A stretch of 64,000 nucleotides of DNA from Oceanibium sediminis (GTDB lineage Bacteria; Pseudomonadota; Alphaproteobacteria; Rhodobacterales; Rhodobacteraceae): positions 744,001 to 808,000 of the forward strand of contig NZ_QGNX01000001.1 in NCBI RefSeq assembly GCF_003265325.1. The letters are read 5' to 3'. How positions within the stretch are numbered: the first letter of the stretch is position 1; every line of letters begins with the position of its first letter. Shown here piece after piece: positions 26,743-34,851 of this stretch. The position numbers were made by a program, and so were the translations under genes. The notes beneath the pieces were generated by a model. It ran no database searches, was not told the DNA's origin, and saw nothing but the letters and a program-made list of their open reading frames with translations.

Positions 26743-27570
26743 ATGCAACACCTCGCCCTGATCGGTTTTGGCGCGATTGGCCAGACCCTTGTCACGACGC
26801 TTTGTGAAAGCCCGGACGCCCCGCTGCGCAAGCTGACGCTGCTTGTGCGCGAAACGGCGATGGCCGACACGCGCCAGCGCGCCGAGGGGATCTGCGCCGG
26901 GCATGGCATCGTCGTGGACGTGCACTCGGACATCGCGGCGGTGCTGGCGGCGAAACCCGACCTGGTCGTCGAATGCGCCGGGCACGGGGCGGTGGTCCAG
27001 TACGGGCCAGCGGTGCTGTCGGCGGGCATCGATCTGCTGACCGCCTCTGTCGGCGCTTTCGCCGATGCGGCGCTGCTGGATCGCCTGAAGGGCATCGCGG
27101 CGGACACGGGCGTGCAGATCCTGCTGCCCGCTGGGGCCATCGCAGGGATCGACGCCCTTGGCGCGGCCCGCCTGTCGGGGATTCACGAGGTCACCTACGT
27201 GGGGCGCAAACCGCCCGCCGCCTGGACCGGGACCGAGGCGGAGCAGCACCTCGACCTTGCCAGCCTGAGCGAAGAGGCCGTCTTCTTCGACGGCACCGCG
27301 CGCGAGGCGGCGGCCCGTTTCCCCAAGAACGCCAACGTGGCCGCGACCGTCGCGCTGGCGGGGGTCGGCATGGACGCCACGCGCGTGCGCCTGATCGCGG
27401 ACCCCATCGCCTCGGGCAACACCCATGAGCTTCACGTCAGCTCCAACGCGATGGACCTGACGCTTCAGGTGACGGGGAACGCATCGCCGCTGAACCCAAA
27501 GACCTCGCTTTCCACGGCCTACAGCCTTGCGCGGGCGGTTCTGAACCGGTCCGCCGCCATCAATATCTGA
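26743..27570 (+). CDS. aspartate dehydrogenase-like NAD(P)-dependent oxidoreductase (NadX family)
   Basis: A 275-residue protein with an N-terminal Rossmann fold (LIGFGAIGQ) and a C-terminal aspartate-dehydrogenase domain (PAGAIAGIDALGAARLSG; KNANVAATVALAGVGMDAT). The His of SGNTHELHV fits the conserved catalytic His. NadX-type enzymes interconvert aspartate and iminosuccinate. Here it is in a ring-degradation-like operon with no NAD-synthesis genes, so it may act on an imino or amino acid released during catabolism. Start at 26743 follows the ThDP stop by 4 bp; a longer frame from 26716 would overlap it. Confidence 0.85.
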   Translation: MQHLALIGFGAIGQTLVTTLCESPDAPLRKLTLLVRETAMADTRQRAEGICAGHGIVVDVHSDIAAVLAAKPDLVVECAGHGAVVQYGPAVLSAGIDLLTASVGAFADAALLDRLKGIAADTGVQILLPAGAIAGIDALGAARLSGIHEVTYVGRKPPAAWTGTEAEQHLDLASLSEEAVFFDGTAREAAARFPKNANVAATVALAGVGMDATRVRLIADPIASGNTHELHVSSNAMDLTLQVTGNASPLNPKTSLSTAYSLARAVLNRSAAINI

Positions 27571-27579
27571 GAGGGTTCC

Positions 27580-29064
27580 ATGACTTTTCCTTTCCCCGAC
27601 GGGCGGCTTTTCATTGGCGGCGAATGGGAAACCGGGCGCGGGGCCGAGATCACCTCCGTCTTCGCCGCCGAGGGCGTGGAGAACATGACCCTGGCCGGGG
27701 CATCGCGCGAGGATGTGCTCAGCGCCATCGACCGCGCCAGGACCGCGCAGGCGGACCCCGCCTGGCGGAACCTGAAACCGCATGAGCGCGCGACCTATCT
27801 CTACCGGATCGCCGAGGGGATCAGCGCCAACAGCGAGCGCCTGTCATGGCTGCAAAGCCGCGATACCAGCAAATCCCGCGCCGAGGCCCGCGCGCTGGTC
27901 GCTTCCGCCGCCGCAACGTTCCGCTACTTCGGCGCGGTGCTGGAAACCTCGGACGAGCTGCTGACCGCGCCGCGCGGGGACTACCTGACATGCTCCGTCC
28001 ATGACCCGATCGGGCTGGTGGCGGCGATCACGCCGTGGAATTCGCCCATCGCGTCGGACGCGCAGAAAGCCGCCCCGGCGCTGGCCGCGGGCAACGCGGT
28101 GCTGCTGAAACCGGCAAGCTGGTCCCCGATCATCAGCCTGGAACTCGCCCGCATCGTCGAGGAGGCGGGCCTGCCCAAGGGTCTGTACTCCGTTTTGCCC
28201 GGCTCGGGGCGCGAGGTGGGCAACCTGCTGGTCGAGCATCCCGACATCGGCAAGGTGTCCTTCACCGGTGGCACCTCCACCGGGCGGCACCTGGCGCATG
28301 TGGCGGCGGAAAAGCTGATGCCGATCTCGCTGGAGCTTGGCGGCAAGTCCCCGACCATCGTCTTCGACGACTGCGACGAGGATCAGGCCATCGCCGGGAT
28401 CCTTTTCGGGATCTTCTCCTCCACCGGGCAAAGCTGCATCGCGGGGTCGCGCCTGTTCGTGCAGCGCTCGATCTACGACCGTTTCGTCGCCCGGCTGGTC
28501 GAGGCGACCGAGGCGCTGAAGGTCGGGCACCCCTTCGACGCGGCGACGCAGGTGTCCTCGATGGTCCATGCCGATCACCGCGATACGGTCGAAGCCTATG
28601 TCCGCGCGGCCCGCGACGAGGGGGGAGAGATCCTGACCGGCGGGGCCCGCCCGCAAGGCGCGGGCTACGACGACGGGGCCTACTACATGCCCACGATCAT
28701 TGCGGGGCTGGCGAACACCGACCGGACCTGCCGGGAGGAAATCTTCGGCCCGGTCCTGGTAGTGATGCCCTTCGACGACGAGGCCGACGTCATCGCCATG
28801 TCGAACGACAACGATTACGGGCTGGCCTGCGGTCTGTGGTCGCGCGATCACGCGAAATGCTGGCGGCTGGCGCGCGCCATCCGGGCCGGGACGGTCTGGA
28901 TCAACACGTACAAGCAATTCTCGATCTCGACGCCCTTCGGTGGTGACGGCGCCAGTGGCATGGGGCGGGAAAAGGGGCGGGCCGGGTTGCGGGCCTACCA
29001 GCGGCAGAAGTCGATCTACGACGATCACTCCGGCCAGCCGCTGCCCTGGGCGCGCTGGCCCTAA
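27580..29064 (+). CDS. aldehyde dehydrogenase family protein
   Basis: A 494-residue NAD(P)-dependent aldehyde dehydrogenase. It has the general base Glu in MPISLELGGKSP, the catalytic Cys in FSSTGQSCIAGSR, the cofactor motif FTGGTSTGR, and the EEIFGPVL segment. It oxidises an aldehyde to a carboxylate in the cytoplasm. It is the last gene of the plus-strand catabolic operon, and its stop overlaps the convergent IclR stop by 4 bp. The likely partner is the ThDP enzyme as the aldehyde source. Betaine-aldehyde-like or semialdehyde specificity cannot be resolved. Confidence 0.92.
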   Translation: MTFPFPDGRLFIGGEWETGRGAEITSVFAAEGVENMTLAGASREDVLSAIDRARTAQADPAWRNLKPHERATYLYRIAEGISANSERLSWLQSRDTSKSRAEARALVASAAATFRYFGAVLETSDELLTAPRGDYLTCSVHDPIGLVAAITPWNSPIASDAQKAAPALAAGNAVLLKPASWSPIISLELARIVEEAGLPKGLYSVLPGSGREVGNLLVEHPDIGKVSFTGGTSTGRHLAHVAAEKLMPISLELGGKSPTIVFDDCDEDQAIAGILFGIFSSTGQSCIAGSRLFVQRSIYDRFVARLVEATEALKVGHPFDAATQVSSMVHADHRDTVEAYVRAARDEGGEILTGGARPQGAGYDDGAYYMPTIIAGLANTDRTCREEIFGPVLVVMPFDDEADVIAMSNDNDYGLACGLWSRDHAKCWRLARAIRAGTVWINTYKQFSISTPFGGDGASGMGREKGRAGLRAYQRQKSIYDDHSGQPLPWARWP

Positions 29065-29861
29065 CCCTCGCGCGTCACGTGGCCGAGGCCGGTGGACGCC
29101 GCGTTGGCGGCCCGCCGGACCGCGCGCTTGATCGGCCCGTCCCCGGTGCTGCCCTCTGCGGTGAAGACGCTCTCGGGGCCGGAGACATTGATCGCCCCGA
29201 CCGGCTTACCGCGATGGTCCAGCACCGCGACGGCGCAGGAGCCGATGCCTGCCTCGAAGTTGCCCTCGCTCCAGGCGAAGCCGGCGGCCCGGTCCTCGCG
29301 CGCCTGTGCAAGAACCGCGTCCAGAGTCAGCGGCGTCTTGTCCGTCGGTGCTTCCAGCTCGACCCCGGAAAACAGCGCGCGGATGTCGTCGTCGGACATC
29401 GCCGCTAGGATTGCGCGCCCGCTGGAGGATGCGTGCGCGGGCAGGCGCGAGCCAGCGCGCATGTTGCTGACCAGGTGCGTGTTGGGCATCTCACGGCTGA
29501 GATAGACCATGTCCCGCCCGTCGAGGATGCCAAGATGCGAGGACAGACCCGTTTCCTGCGCCAGTTCCATCAGCAGCGGCTGGCAGACTTGCACCAGGTC
29601 GCGTCCATGGACCGCCTGCGCCGCCAGCGTGATCAGCCCGACGCCAAGGCGGTAGCCCGCGCCTTCGTCGATGGCCTCGATCATCCGGTTGGCCTCAAGC
29701 GTGTGGATCAGCCGGATCAGGGTGGTCCGATTGATCCCCAGCTCTTTCGACGTGCTGCTGAGGTTTCGGCATTTGTTTCCGTCCCCGATATGTCGCAGAA
29801 GGCTCAGCGCCCGCTCGACGGGGGGTACCGAATACGACGTGGACCCGTTTTTATTGTTCAC
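29061..29861 (-). CDS. IclR family transcriptional regulator
   Basis: A 266-residue regulator. The N-terminal winged helix-turn-helix (about 12-75; NLSSTSKELGINRTTLIRLI) is followed by an IclR effector-binding domain (about 90-255; HLGILDGRDMVYL, LPAHASSSGRAILA, AVLDHRGKPVGAINVSGP). The start codon is GTG with GAGGG upstream. It is divergent from the FAD monooxygenase and convergent with the aldehyde dehydrogenase. Identical three-half-site operators stand in front of the monooxygenase and the cupin operon, so this protein is the obvious regulator of both. Confidence 0.92.
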   Translation of the reverse strand: MNNKNGSTSYSVPPVERALSLLRHIGDGNKCRNLSSTSKELGINRTTLIRLIHTLEANRMIEAIDEGAGYRLGVGLITLAAQAVHGRDLVQVCQPLLMELAQETGLSSHLGILDGRDMVYLSREMPNTHLVSNMRAGSRLPAHASSSGRAILAAMSDDDIRALFSGVELEAPTDKTPLTLDAVLAQAREDRAAGFAWSEGNFEAGIGSCAVAVLDHRGKPVGAINVSGPESVFTAEGSTGDGPIKRAVRRAANAASTGLGHVTREG

Positions 29862-29988
29862 CAGCTCACCCTCTTCTGCTGGCGATCAAAATAGAACGAG
29901 TTTGGCGTATTTGAACAGGCTGTAAATGCTGATTTTTCCGGTGGGACCTCGATTAGACAGCTTTGCGGGCCTGTTTTGAACCATTTTC

Positions 29989-30017
29989 TTGACCGTCGCG
30001 ATTTGATCGTCTACATT
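29989..30017 (+). promoter_or_regulatory. promoter of the FAD monooxygenase-TRAP operon
   Basis: TTGACC (29989-29994), 17-bp spacer, TACATT (30012-30017). The operator starts at the next base. Confidence 0.62.
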
Positions 30018-30041
30018 TGAACACAGAGTTCATATTAGAAC
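30018..30041. promoter_or_regulatory. IclR-type operator, site B
   Basis: TGAAC (30018-30022), N5, GTTCA (30028-30032), N4, AGAAC (30037-30041). It has the same arms and spacing as site A with one mismatch in the third half-site. Like site A it directly follows the -10 box, and it ends 14 bp before the ATG at 30056. Confidence 0.75.
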
Positions 30042-30055
30042 GATTAGAGGGGCGC

Positions 30056-31186
30056 ATGAGCAAATTGAAGATAGGCGTTTGCGGCGGCGGGATCGGTGGC
30101 TTCAGTGCCGCGATCGCACTGCGCAAGTCAGGGCATGACGTTCAGGTTTTCGAACGTGCGGCGGGCTTCAACAGGGTCGGCGCAGACATCAACCTGACGC
30201 CGAACGCGGTGTTCGCCCTCGACCAACTCGGTGTTGGCGAATACCTGCGCAAAACCGCCGCGCGCCCCACCTTCCGGATCAGCCGGGACGGGGTGACGGG
30301 CGAAGAAACCTCGCGCCTGCCCATGAGCACCGCCGCCGAGGAAAAATACGGTGCGCCGCAGCTGACCATCCACCGCGCCGACCTTCTGAAGGCGCTTCAG
30401 GCGCAGCTTCCCGAAGAGGTCGTGCATCCCGGTATGTCGGTCAGCGATGTCGCGCTGAAGGACGACGGCGCAACGATCATCTTTGAAGATGGCAACAAGC
30501 GCGACTTCGACGTGGTAATCGGCGCCGATGGCATCCATTCGGCCGTGCGCACCGCGCTTTGGGGCGCCGATAGCCCCGAGTTCACCGGGATCGTGTCCTA
30601 CCGGGCCGTCTTCCCGCGGGAAAACGCCCCGGACTCCCCGGACACGGACGCCTTCACCAAGTGGTGGGGCGAGGTGCCCGAAAAGCAGATCGTGACCTTC
30701 CCGCTGACGCTGGGCCAGGAAATCTTCGTCTTTGCCACCACCCCTCAGACCGACTGGTCCGAAGAGGGGTGGACCCTGCCGGGCGACGTGAACGAGTTGC
30801 GCGCGGAATACGAGAACTTCCACCCCAATGCGCGCGCCCTTCTGGACGCCTGCGACGAGGTGACGAAATCCGCGCTCCACGTGCGCAAGCCGATGGCGCA
30901 ATGGTCCCGCGGCGCGGCCACGATCCTGGGCGACGCGGCGCATCCGATGGTGCCGTTCATGGCGCAGGGCGCGTGCATGGCAATCGAGGACGCCGTCGTC
31001 CTGTCGCGGGCGCTGGACGGTGTCAGCCGCGATGGCGTCGAAGCGGCCTTGCAGCGCTATGAGGCGGCGCGCAAACCGCGCACGGCGAAGGTGCAGGAAA
31101 ACTCATTGGCGAACGAATGGATGAAAAAGGGCGGCAACGCCGACTGGGTCTATGGATACGACGCCTGGTCCGTGGCGCTGACCTGA
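30056..31186 (+). CDS. FAD-dependent aromatic monooxygenase
   Basis: A 376-residue class A flavoprotein hydroxylase resembling salicylate, 3-hydroxybenzoate and 6-hydroxynicotinate hydroxylases. It shows the FAD ADP-binding motif GVCGGGIGGFSAAIAL, the FAD/NADPH motif GADGIHSAVR, and the FAD ribityl-binding motif LGDAAHPMVPFMAQGA. I use the ATG at 30056 (GAGGGG upstream); 13 extra codons would fall in the operator. It probably activates an aromatic or heteroaromatic ring with NAD(P)H and O2, producing the diol that the VOC dioxygenase could cleave. It is followed at 24 bp by the TRAP transporter genes. Confidence 0.9.
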   Translation: MSKLKIGVCGGGIGGFSAAIALRKSGHDVQVFERAAGFNRVGADINLTPNAVFALDQLGVGEYLRKTAARPTFRISRDGVTGEETSRLPMSTAAEEKYGAPQLTIHRADLLKALQAQLPEEVVHPGMSVSDVALKDDGATIIFEDGNKRDFDVVIGADGIHSAVRTALWGADSPEFTGIVSYRAVFPRENAPDSPDTDAFTKWWGEVPEKQIVTFPLTLGQEIFVFATTPQTDWSEEGWTLPGDVNELRAEYENFHPNARALLDACDEVTKSALHVRKPMAQWSRGAATILGDAAHPMVPFMAQGACMAIEDAVVLSRALDGVSRDGVEAALQRYEAARKPRTAKVQENSLANEWMKKGGNADWVYGYDAWSVALT

Positions 31187-31209
31187 AAGAACAACCTTAG
31201 GGAGAAGAT

Positions 31210-32184
31210 ATGAAACACCTACTGAAATCCGCAACCGTCGCGGCCAGCATCGTCCTGTTCGGCGGCACCGCCGTTGCCGAGGAAATCACGATGAACGCCG
31301 TTTCCCTGGCGCCGCGGCAGGCCGACATCGCCAAAGGTTTCGCGATGTTCGTCGACGAGATCAACGCCAAGTTCGACGGCGAGTTCCAGATCAACTGGCG
31401 CGGCGGCCCCGAAGTCATGCCCCCGTTCGGCCAGGCCGAGGCGGTGCGCAACGGCGCGATGGACATGACCGTCACCAGCCCCAGCTACTACTCGGGCCTG
31501 GTCCCGACCTCGACCACGATGAACCTGTCGTTCCTGCGCTACGATGAAATCCGGCCCACCGGCTATTACGAGCGGATGACCGAACTGCACGCCGAGCAGG
31601 ACCTCGTCTTCCTCGGCGAAGTGCCGGCCACGGACCTTGCGTTCCACATGTTCCTGAACAAGCCGGTCGAAACCCTGTCCGATATGGAAGGGCTGCGGAT
31701 CCGCACCTTCCCGACGCTGCTGCCGATGCTCGAAGCGCTGGGCGCGGAACCGCTGGTGCTGCCGATGGGCGAGATCTACACCGCGATGGAACGCGGCGCG
31801 ATCGACGGTTTCATGCGCGGCGCCGTCGGTTGGGCCGAGCAGTTCGAGGGCGTGGTCACCCATGTCGTCTATCCCGGCGTGTACCGCGCGGGCTTCCCGG
31901 TGCTGGTGAACAAGGCAGCCTGGGGCGAACTGCCCGAGGACCTGCAACAGCGCATCGTCACCTTCGTGCGGGACGACCTGTCCTCGCGCATCGACGAGAT
32001 CTGGGCCGCTGACGTCGCCGCAGGCGTCGAGGAAATGGCCGCCGCGGGCTTCACCGTTGTCGAGCTGTCCGACGAAGACGCGCAGAAGTTGCGGGAAACC
32101 GCGATCGACGCCGCCTGGGCCGTGATCGCCGAGGAAGCCGGCGCAGAGGTTGCCGCCGAACTGCGGGCCATGCTTGTTCCCTGA
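31210..32184 (+). CDS. TRAP transporter substrate-binding protein (DctP family)
   Basis: A 324-residue periplasmic protein. The signal peptide is about 1-23 (cleavage near AVAEE). DctP-type features include IRTFPT with the conserved Arg that contacts a substrate carboxylate, and GAIDGFMRG. It delivers a carboxylated compound to the DctQM membrane complex. It lies in one operon with the FAD monooxygenase, so the ligand is probably the pathway's aromatic or heteroaromatic acid. A strong hairpin follows. Confidence 0.92.
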   Translation: MKHLLKSATVAASIVLFGGTAVAEEITMNAVSLAPRQADIAKGFAMFVDEINAKFDGEFQINWRGGPEVMPPFGQAEAVRNGAMDMTVTSPSYYSGLVPTSTTMNLSFLRYDEIRPTGYYERMTELHAEQDLVFLGEVPATDLAFHMFLNKPVETLSDMEGLRIRTFPTLLPMLEALGAEPLVLPMGEIYTAMERGAIDGFMRGAVGWAEQFEGVVTHVVYPGVYRAGFPVLVNKAAWGELPEDLQQRIVTFVRDDLSSRIDEIWAADVAAGVEEMAAAGFTVVELSDEDAQKLRETAIDAAWAVIAEEAGAEVAAELRAMLVP

Positions 32185-32207
32185 GCACGCATCCCTTTAA
32201 CGACTGC

Positions 32208-32239
32208 AATGGGGCCGGGTTGCGTAGCCCGGCCCCATT
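32208..32239 (+). terminator. 12-bp perfect inverted repeat between dctP- and dctQ-like genes
   Basis: AATGGGGCCGGG (32208-32219) and CCCGGCCCCATT (32228-32239), 8-base loop, no U-tract. It is likely to make the binding protein more abundant than the membrane subunits. Confidence 0.72.
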
Positions 32240-32260
32240 GACCTTGCACGGAGACCCCTG

Positions 32261-32761
32261 ATGCCCCGGACCTATGGCCGCATCGTGACCCTGTTCAGCC
32301 GCCTGAACCTTCTGCTTGCAGTCACGGGGGCGGGCATCCTGTTCTTTGCCGCGTCGATCATCTTCCTCGAGGTGGCGTCGCGCGCGCTGTTCGGCACGTC
32401 CCGCCTGTGGGTGATCGAGGTCAGCGAGTACTCGCTGCTCTACATCACCTTCCTTGGCGCGCCCTACCTGCTTGAAAAGAACATGCACGTGACGCTGGAC
32501 CTTGTGTACGACAACCTGCCGAGGGGCTGGAAAGCCCTGGCGCATCTGTTCAATTCCGCCCTCGGCTTCGCGGTCTGCGTGCTGCTGACGGTCGTCGGCC
32601 TGGACGTCGTTCTCGACCAGTACGGGACGGGCGTTCGCGCGGCCACGGTCATGGCGCCCCCGAAATACCTGGTCACCATGGCGCTGCCCGTCGGCATGTT
32701 CCTGATGGCGGTCCACTTCCTGTTCCAGATAGTCGCCGTGTTCCGGCAGGAGGCCCCGTGA
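32261..32761 (+). CDS. TRAP transporter small permease subunit (DctQ family)
   Basis: A 166-residue membrane protein with four predicted helices, starting LNLLLAVTGAGILFFAASII. The LWVIEVSEYSLLYITFLGAPYLLEKNMHV stretch in loop 1 to helix 2 is typical of DctQ (E-x-S followed by a His-containing turn). It partners the DctM-like subunit, whose start overlaps its stop. Confidence 0.9.
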   Translation: MPRTYGRIVTLFSRLNLLLAVTGAGILFFAASIIFLEVASRALFGTSRLWVIEVSEYSLLYITFLGAPYLLEKNMHVTLDLVYDNLPRGWKALAHLFNSALGFAVCVLLTVVGLDVVLDQYGTGVRAATVMAPPKYLVTMALPVGMFLMAVHFLFQIVAVFRQEAP

Positions 32762-34080
32762 TGGTCGAATGGTATCACGTCATCATGATGGTGGTCGGCC
32801 CCTTGCTGCTGCTCATGATCATGGGGCTGCCGGTGGCGTTTTCCTTCCTGGCGGTGAACATCGTCGGCGCCTATATCCTGTTGGGCGGCGTTCCGGGTGT
32901 GCGGCAGGTGGTGATGAACACCGTCGATTCCGTGTCCAGCTTCACGCTGGTGCCCGTCGCGCTGTTCATGATCATGGGCGAGGGGATGTTCCAGTCCCGC
33001 ATCGCCATCGACCTGATGGACACGCTGGACAAGTGGTTCGGCAAGATCCGTGGCCGGCTGGCCTTCATGGCCGTCGGCGGCGGCGTGCTCTTTTCCTCGC
33101 TTACCGGCAACTCGATGGGGGCCATCGCGCTGCTCGGCTCGTCGCTGGTGCCCGAGATGGAAAGGCGCGGCTACAAGAAGCAGATGTCGCTGGGCCCGAT
33201 CCTCGGCTCGGCGGGGCTGGCGATCATGATTCCGCCCAGCTCACTTGCCGTGGTCCTTGGCGTGGTGGCCGAGCTGTCCATCGGGCGCATCCTGATCGGG
33301 ATCATCGTGCCCGGCCTGCTGATGGCGGTTCTCTACACGCTCTACATCCTCGTGCGGGTTACGGTGGAGCCCGACCTCGCCCCCTCGTTCGAGGTGGAGC
33401 CGGTGCCCATGTCCGAGAAGCTGCACGCGACAGCGGTGAATATCCTGCCGCTCGGCTTCGTCGTCTTCTCGGTCGTGGGGGTCATCTTCCTCGGCCTCGC
33501 CACCCCCAGTGAGGCCGCCGCGACCGGCGCCTTCGCAACGCTGGCGCTTGCGGCGATCAAGCGCCGCCTGACGTGGAACGTCTTTTCCAGGTCCATCCTC
33601 GGCAGTGCCAATATCACGGTGATGGTGCTGCTGATCGTCTCGGGCGCGGTGACCTTCACGCAGCTTCTGGCGTTCACGGGGGCCACTTACGGCATGGTGG
33701 ATGCGATCGTGTCGATGGATGTCAGCCCGGATGCCATCGTGCTGACGATGATCGGCTCGGTCATCTTCCTCGGCATGTTCATGGGGCCGCTGCCGATCAT
33801 GCTGATCACGCTGCCGATCTTCATTCCCGTGATCCGCGAGTTCGGCTTCGATCCGATCTGGTTCGCCGCGATGTACCTTGTCGCGATCGAGACGGGATCG
33901 ACCTCTCCGCCGCTTGGCGGGGCGCTGTTCGTTATGAAGGCGGTCGCCCCGAAGGGCACGACGATGAACGACATCTACCGCGCGGCGGTGCCGTTCATCC
34001 TGTGTGACCTGGCGGCGATCCTGATCCTGTTCTGGTTCCCCGAACTGGTCACGGTGCCGGTCGACTACATGTTCCGATAA
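32761..34080 (+). CDS. TRAP transporter large permease subunit (DctM family)
   Basis: A 439-residue membrane protein with about 12 helices. Family motifs are GSAGLAIMIPPSSLAVVLGV and IVPGLLMAVLY in the first half and FMGPLPIMLITLPIFIPVI in the second. The start may be GTG 32758 or ATG 32761; I use the ATG, which gives a TGATG junction with the DctQ-like stop. It forms the ion-coupled import channel and is the last gene of the monooxygenase-TRAP operon. Confidence 0.92.
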   Translation: MVEWYHVIMMVVGPLLLLMIMGLPVAFSFLAVNIVGAYILLGGVPGVRQVVMNTVDSVSSFTLVPVALFMIMGEGMFQSRIAIDLMDTLDKWFGKIRGRLAFMAVGGGVLFSSLTGNSMGAIALLGSSLVPEMERRGYKKQMSLGPILGSAGLAIMIPPSSLAVVLGVVAELSIGRILIGIIVPGLLMAVLYTLYILVRVTVEPDLAPSFEVEPVPMSEKLHATAVNILPLGFVVFSVVGVIFLGLATPSEAAATGAFATLALAAIKRRLTWNVFSRSILGSANITVMVLLIVSGAVTFTQLLAFTGATYGMVDAIVSMDVSPDAIVLTMIGSVIFLGMFMGPLPIMLITLPIFIPVIREFGFDPIWFAAMYLVAIETGSTSPPLGGALFVMKAVAPKGTTMNDIYRAAVPFILCDLAAILILFWFPELVTVPVDYMFR

Positions 34081-34093
34081 GCCGTCGCCGGCT

Positions 34094-34119
34094 GCCAGCG
34101 CCTAGGCCAGCGCGCTGGC
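34094..34119. terminator. candidate bidirectional hairpin between DctM- and GST-like genes
   Basis: GCCAGCGC (34094-34101) and GCGCTGGC (34112-34119) pair across 10 bases that include the GST stop codon. Both flanking genes converge here. There is no U-run on either side. Confidence 0.4.
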
Positions 34120-34746
34120 GGCCGGGATCATGTGGGTTTTCAGCGCCGCGGCGTAGGGCGCGGTATCGCGCACCCTGTCGCAGAGCTTTCGCAGCGCGGG
34201 CCGCTCGGCCAGCACGCCGTCCCGGTCCGAGATCCACTCGGCCAGCATCGCGACATAGAAGTCCAGCGCGCCCAGGCCCCGCGCCAGGAAGTGCCCGTCG
34301 CCCTCGATGCTGCGCTCCATCAGGTCGAAGAAGGTGACGTAGTCCGCGTCGCCCTGCGCCTTGACCTGCGCGATGGCGCTGTCGTCCCTCGCGAAGCGCT
34401 CGGGGTGGCCGACCCGGCCGGAGGTGATGTAGCCCGCCGTCGCCATGACGCTCAGCCAGAACAGGAACGCGGCGCGATCCGGGTCGCCGGGCTGCGGCGT
34501 CAGCCCGCTCTGGGGGTGCCGCTCGCCCAGCAGGGTGACGATGGCGGCGGTTTCGCCAAGCGCGCGCCCGCCGGGCAGGCCCAGCACCGGAATCCGGGCG
34601 GCCGGGTTGATCTTGAGGAACGCCGGCGCCTGGTGTTCGCCCGCGCCCATGTCCACGTAGCGCAGGTCGTAGTCCGCGCCGATCGACTCGAGCATTGCCT
34701 GCACCACGATGGAGCCGGCCATTTGTTCCCAGTAAAGCGTGTACAT
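34102..34746 (-). CDS. glutathione S-transferase family protein
   Basis: A 214-residue GST. The N-terminal thioredoxin-like domain (about 1-80) contains the MAGSIVVQAML helix, NPAARIPVL with the cis-Pro, and GETAAIVTLLGE, where the usual glutathione-binding E-S/T pair reads E-T. A helical C-terminal domain follows. It might detoxify or isomerise a pathway intermediate. It lies beside, but is transcribed away from, a LysR gene with a shared operator-like repeat, which suggests it is that regulator's target. Confidence 0.87.
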   Translation of the reverse strand: MYTLYWEQMAGSIVVQAMLESIGADYDLRYVDMGAGEHQAPAFLKINPAARIPVLGLPGGRALGETAAIVTLLGERHPQSGLTPQPGDPDRAAFLFWLSVMATAGYITSGRVGHPERFARDDSAIAQVKAQGDADYVTFFDLMERSIEGDGHFLARGLGALDFYVAMLAEWISDRDGVLAERPALRKLCDRVRDTAPYAAALKTHMIPAASALA

Positions 34747-34822
34747 TTCGGTCCCCTTGTTTTCCTTGGTTCGAGTATTCGGGGAAACTACGCGGCGTGC
34801 ACGGCCGATTATATTTGGCCCC

Positions 34823-34841
34823 GCTAAAGAAAAGCTTTAGC
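34823..34841. promoter_or_regulatory. LysR-type operator in the GST/LysR intergenic region
   Basis: GCTAAAG (34823-34829), N5, CTTTAGC (34835-34841), a perfect 7-bp inverted repeat with dyad symmetry typical of LTTR sites. It ends 10 bp before the LysR ATG, as expected for autorepression with control of the divergent GST gene. Confidence 0.7.
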
Positions 34842-34851
34842 CTGCACAGTG

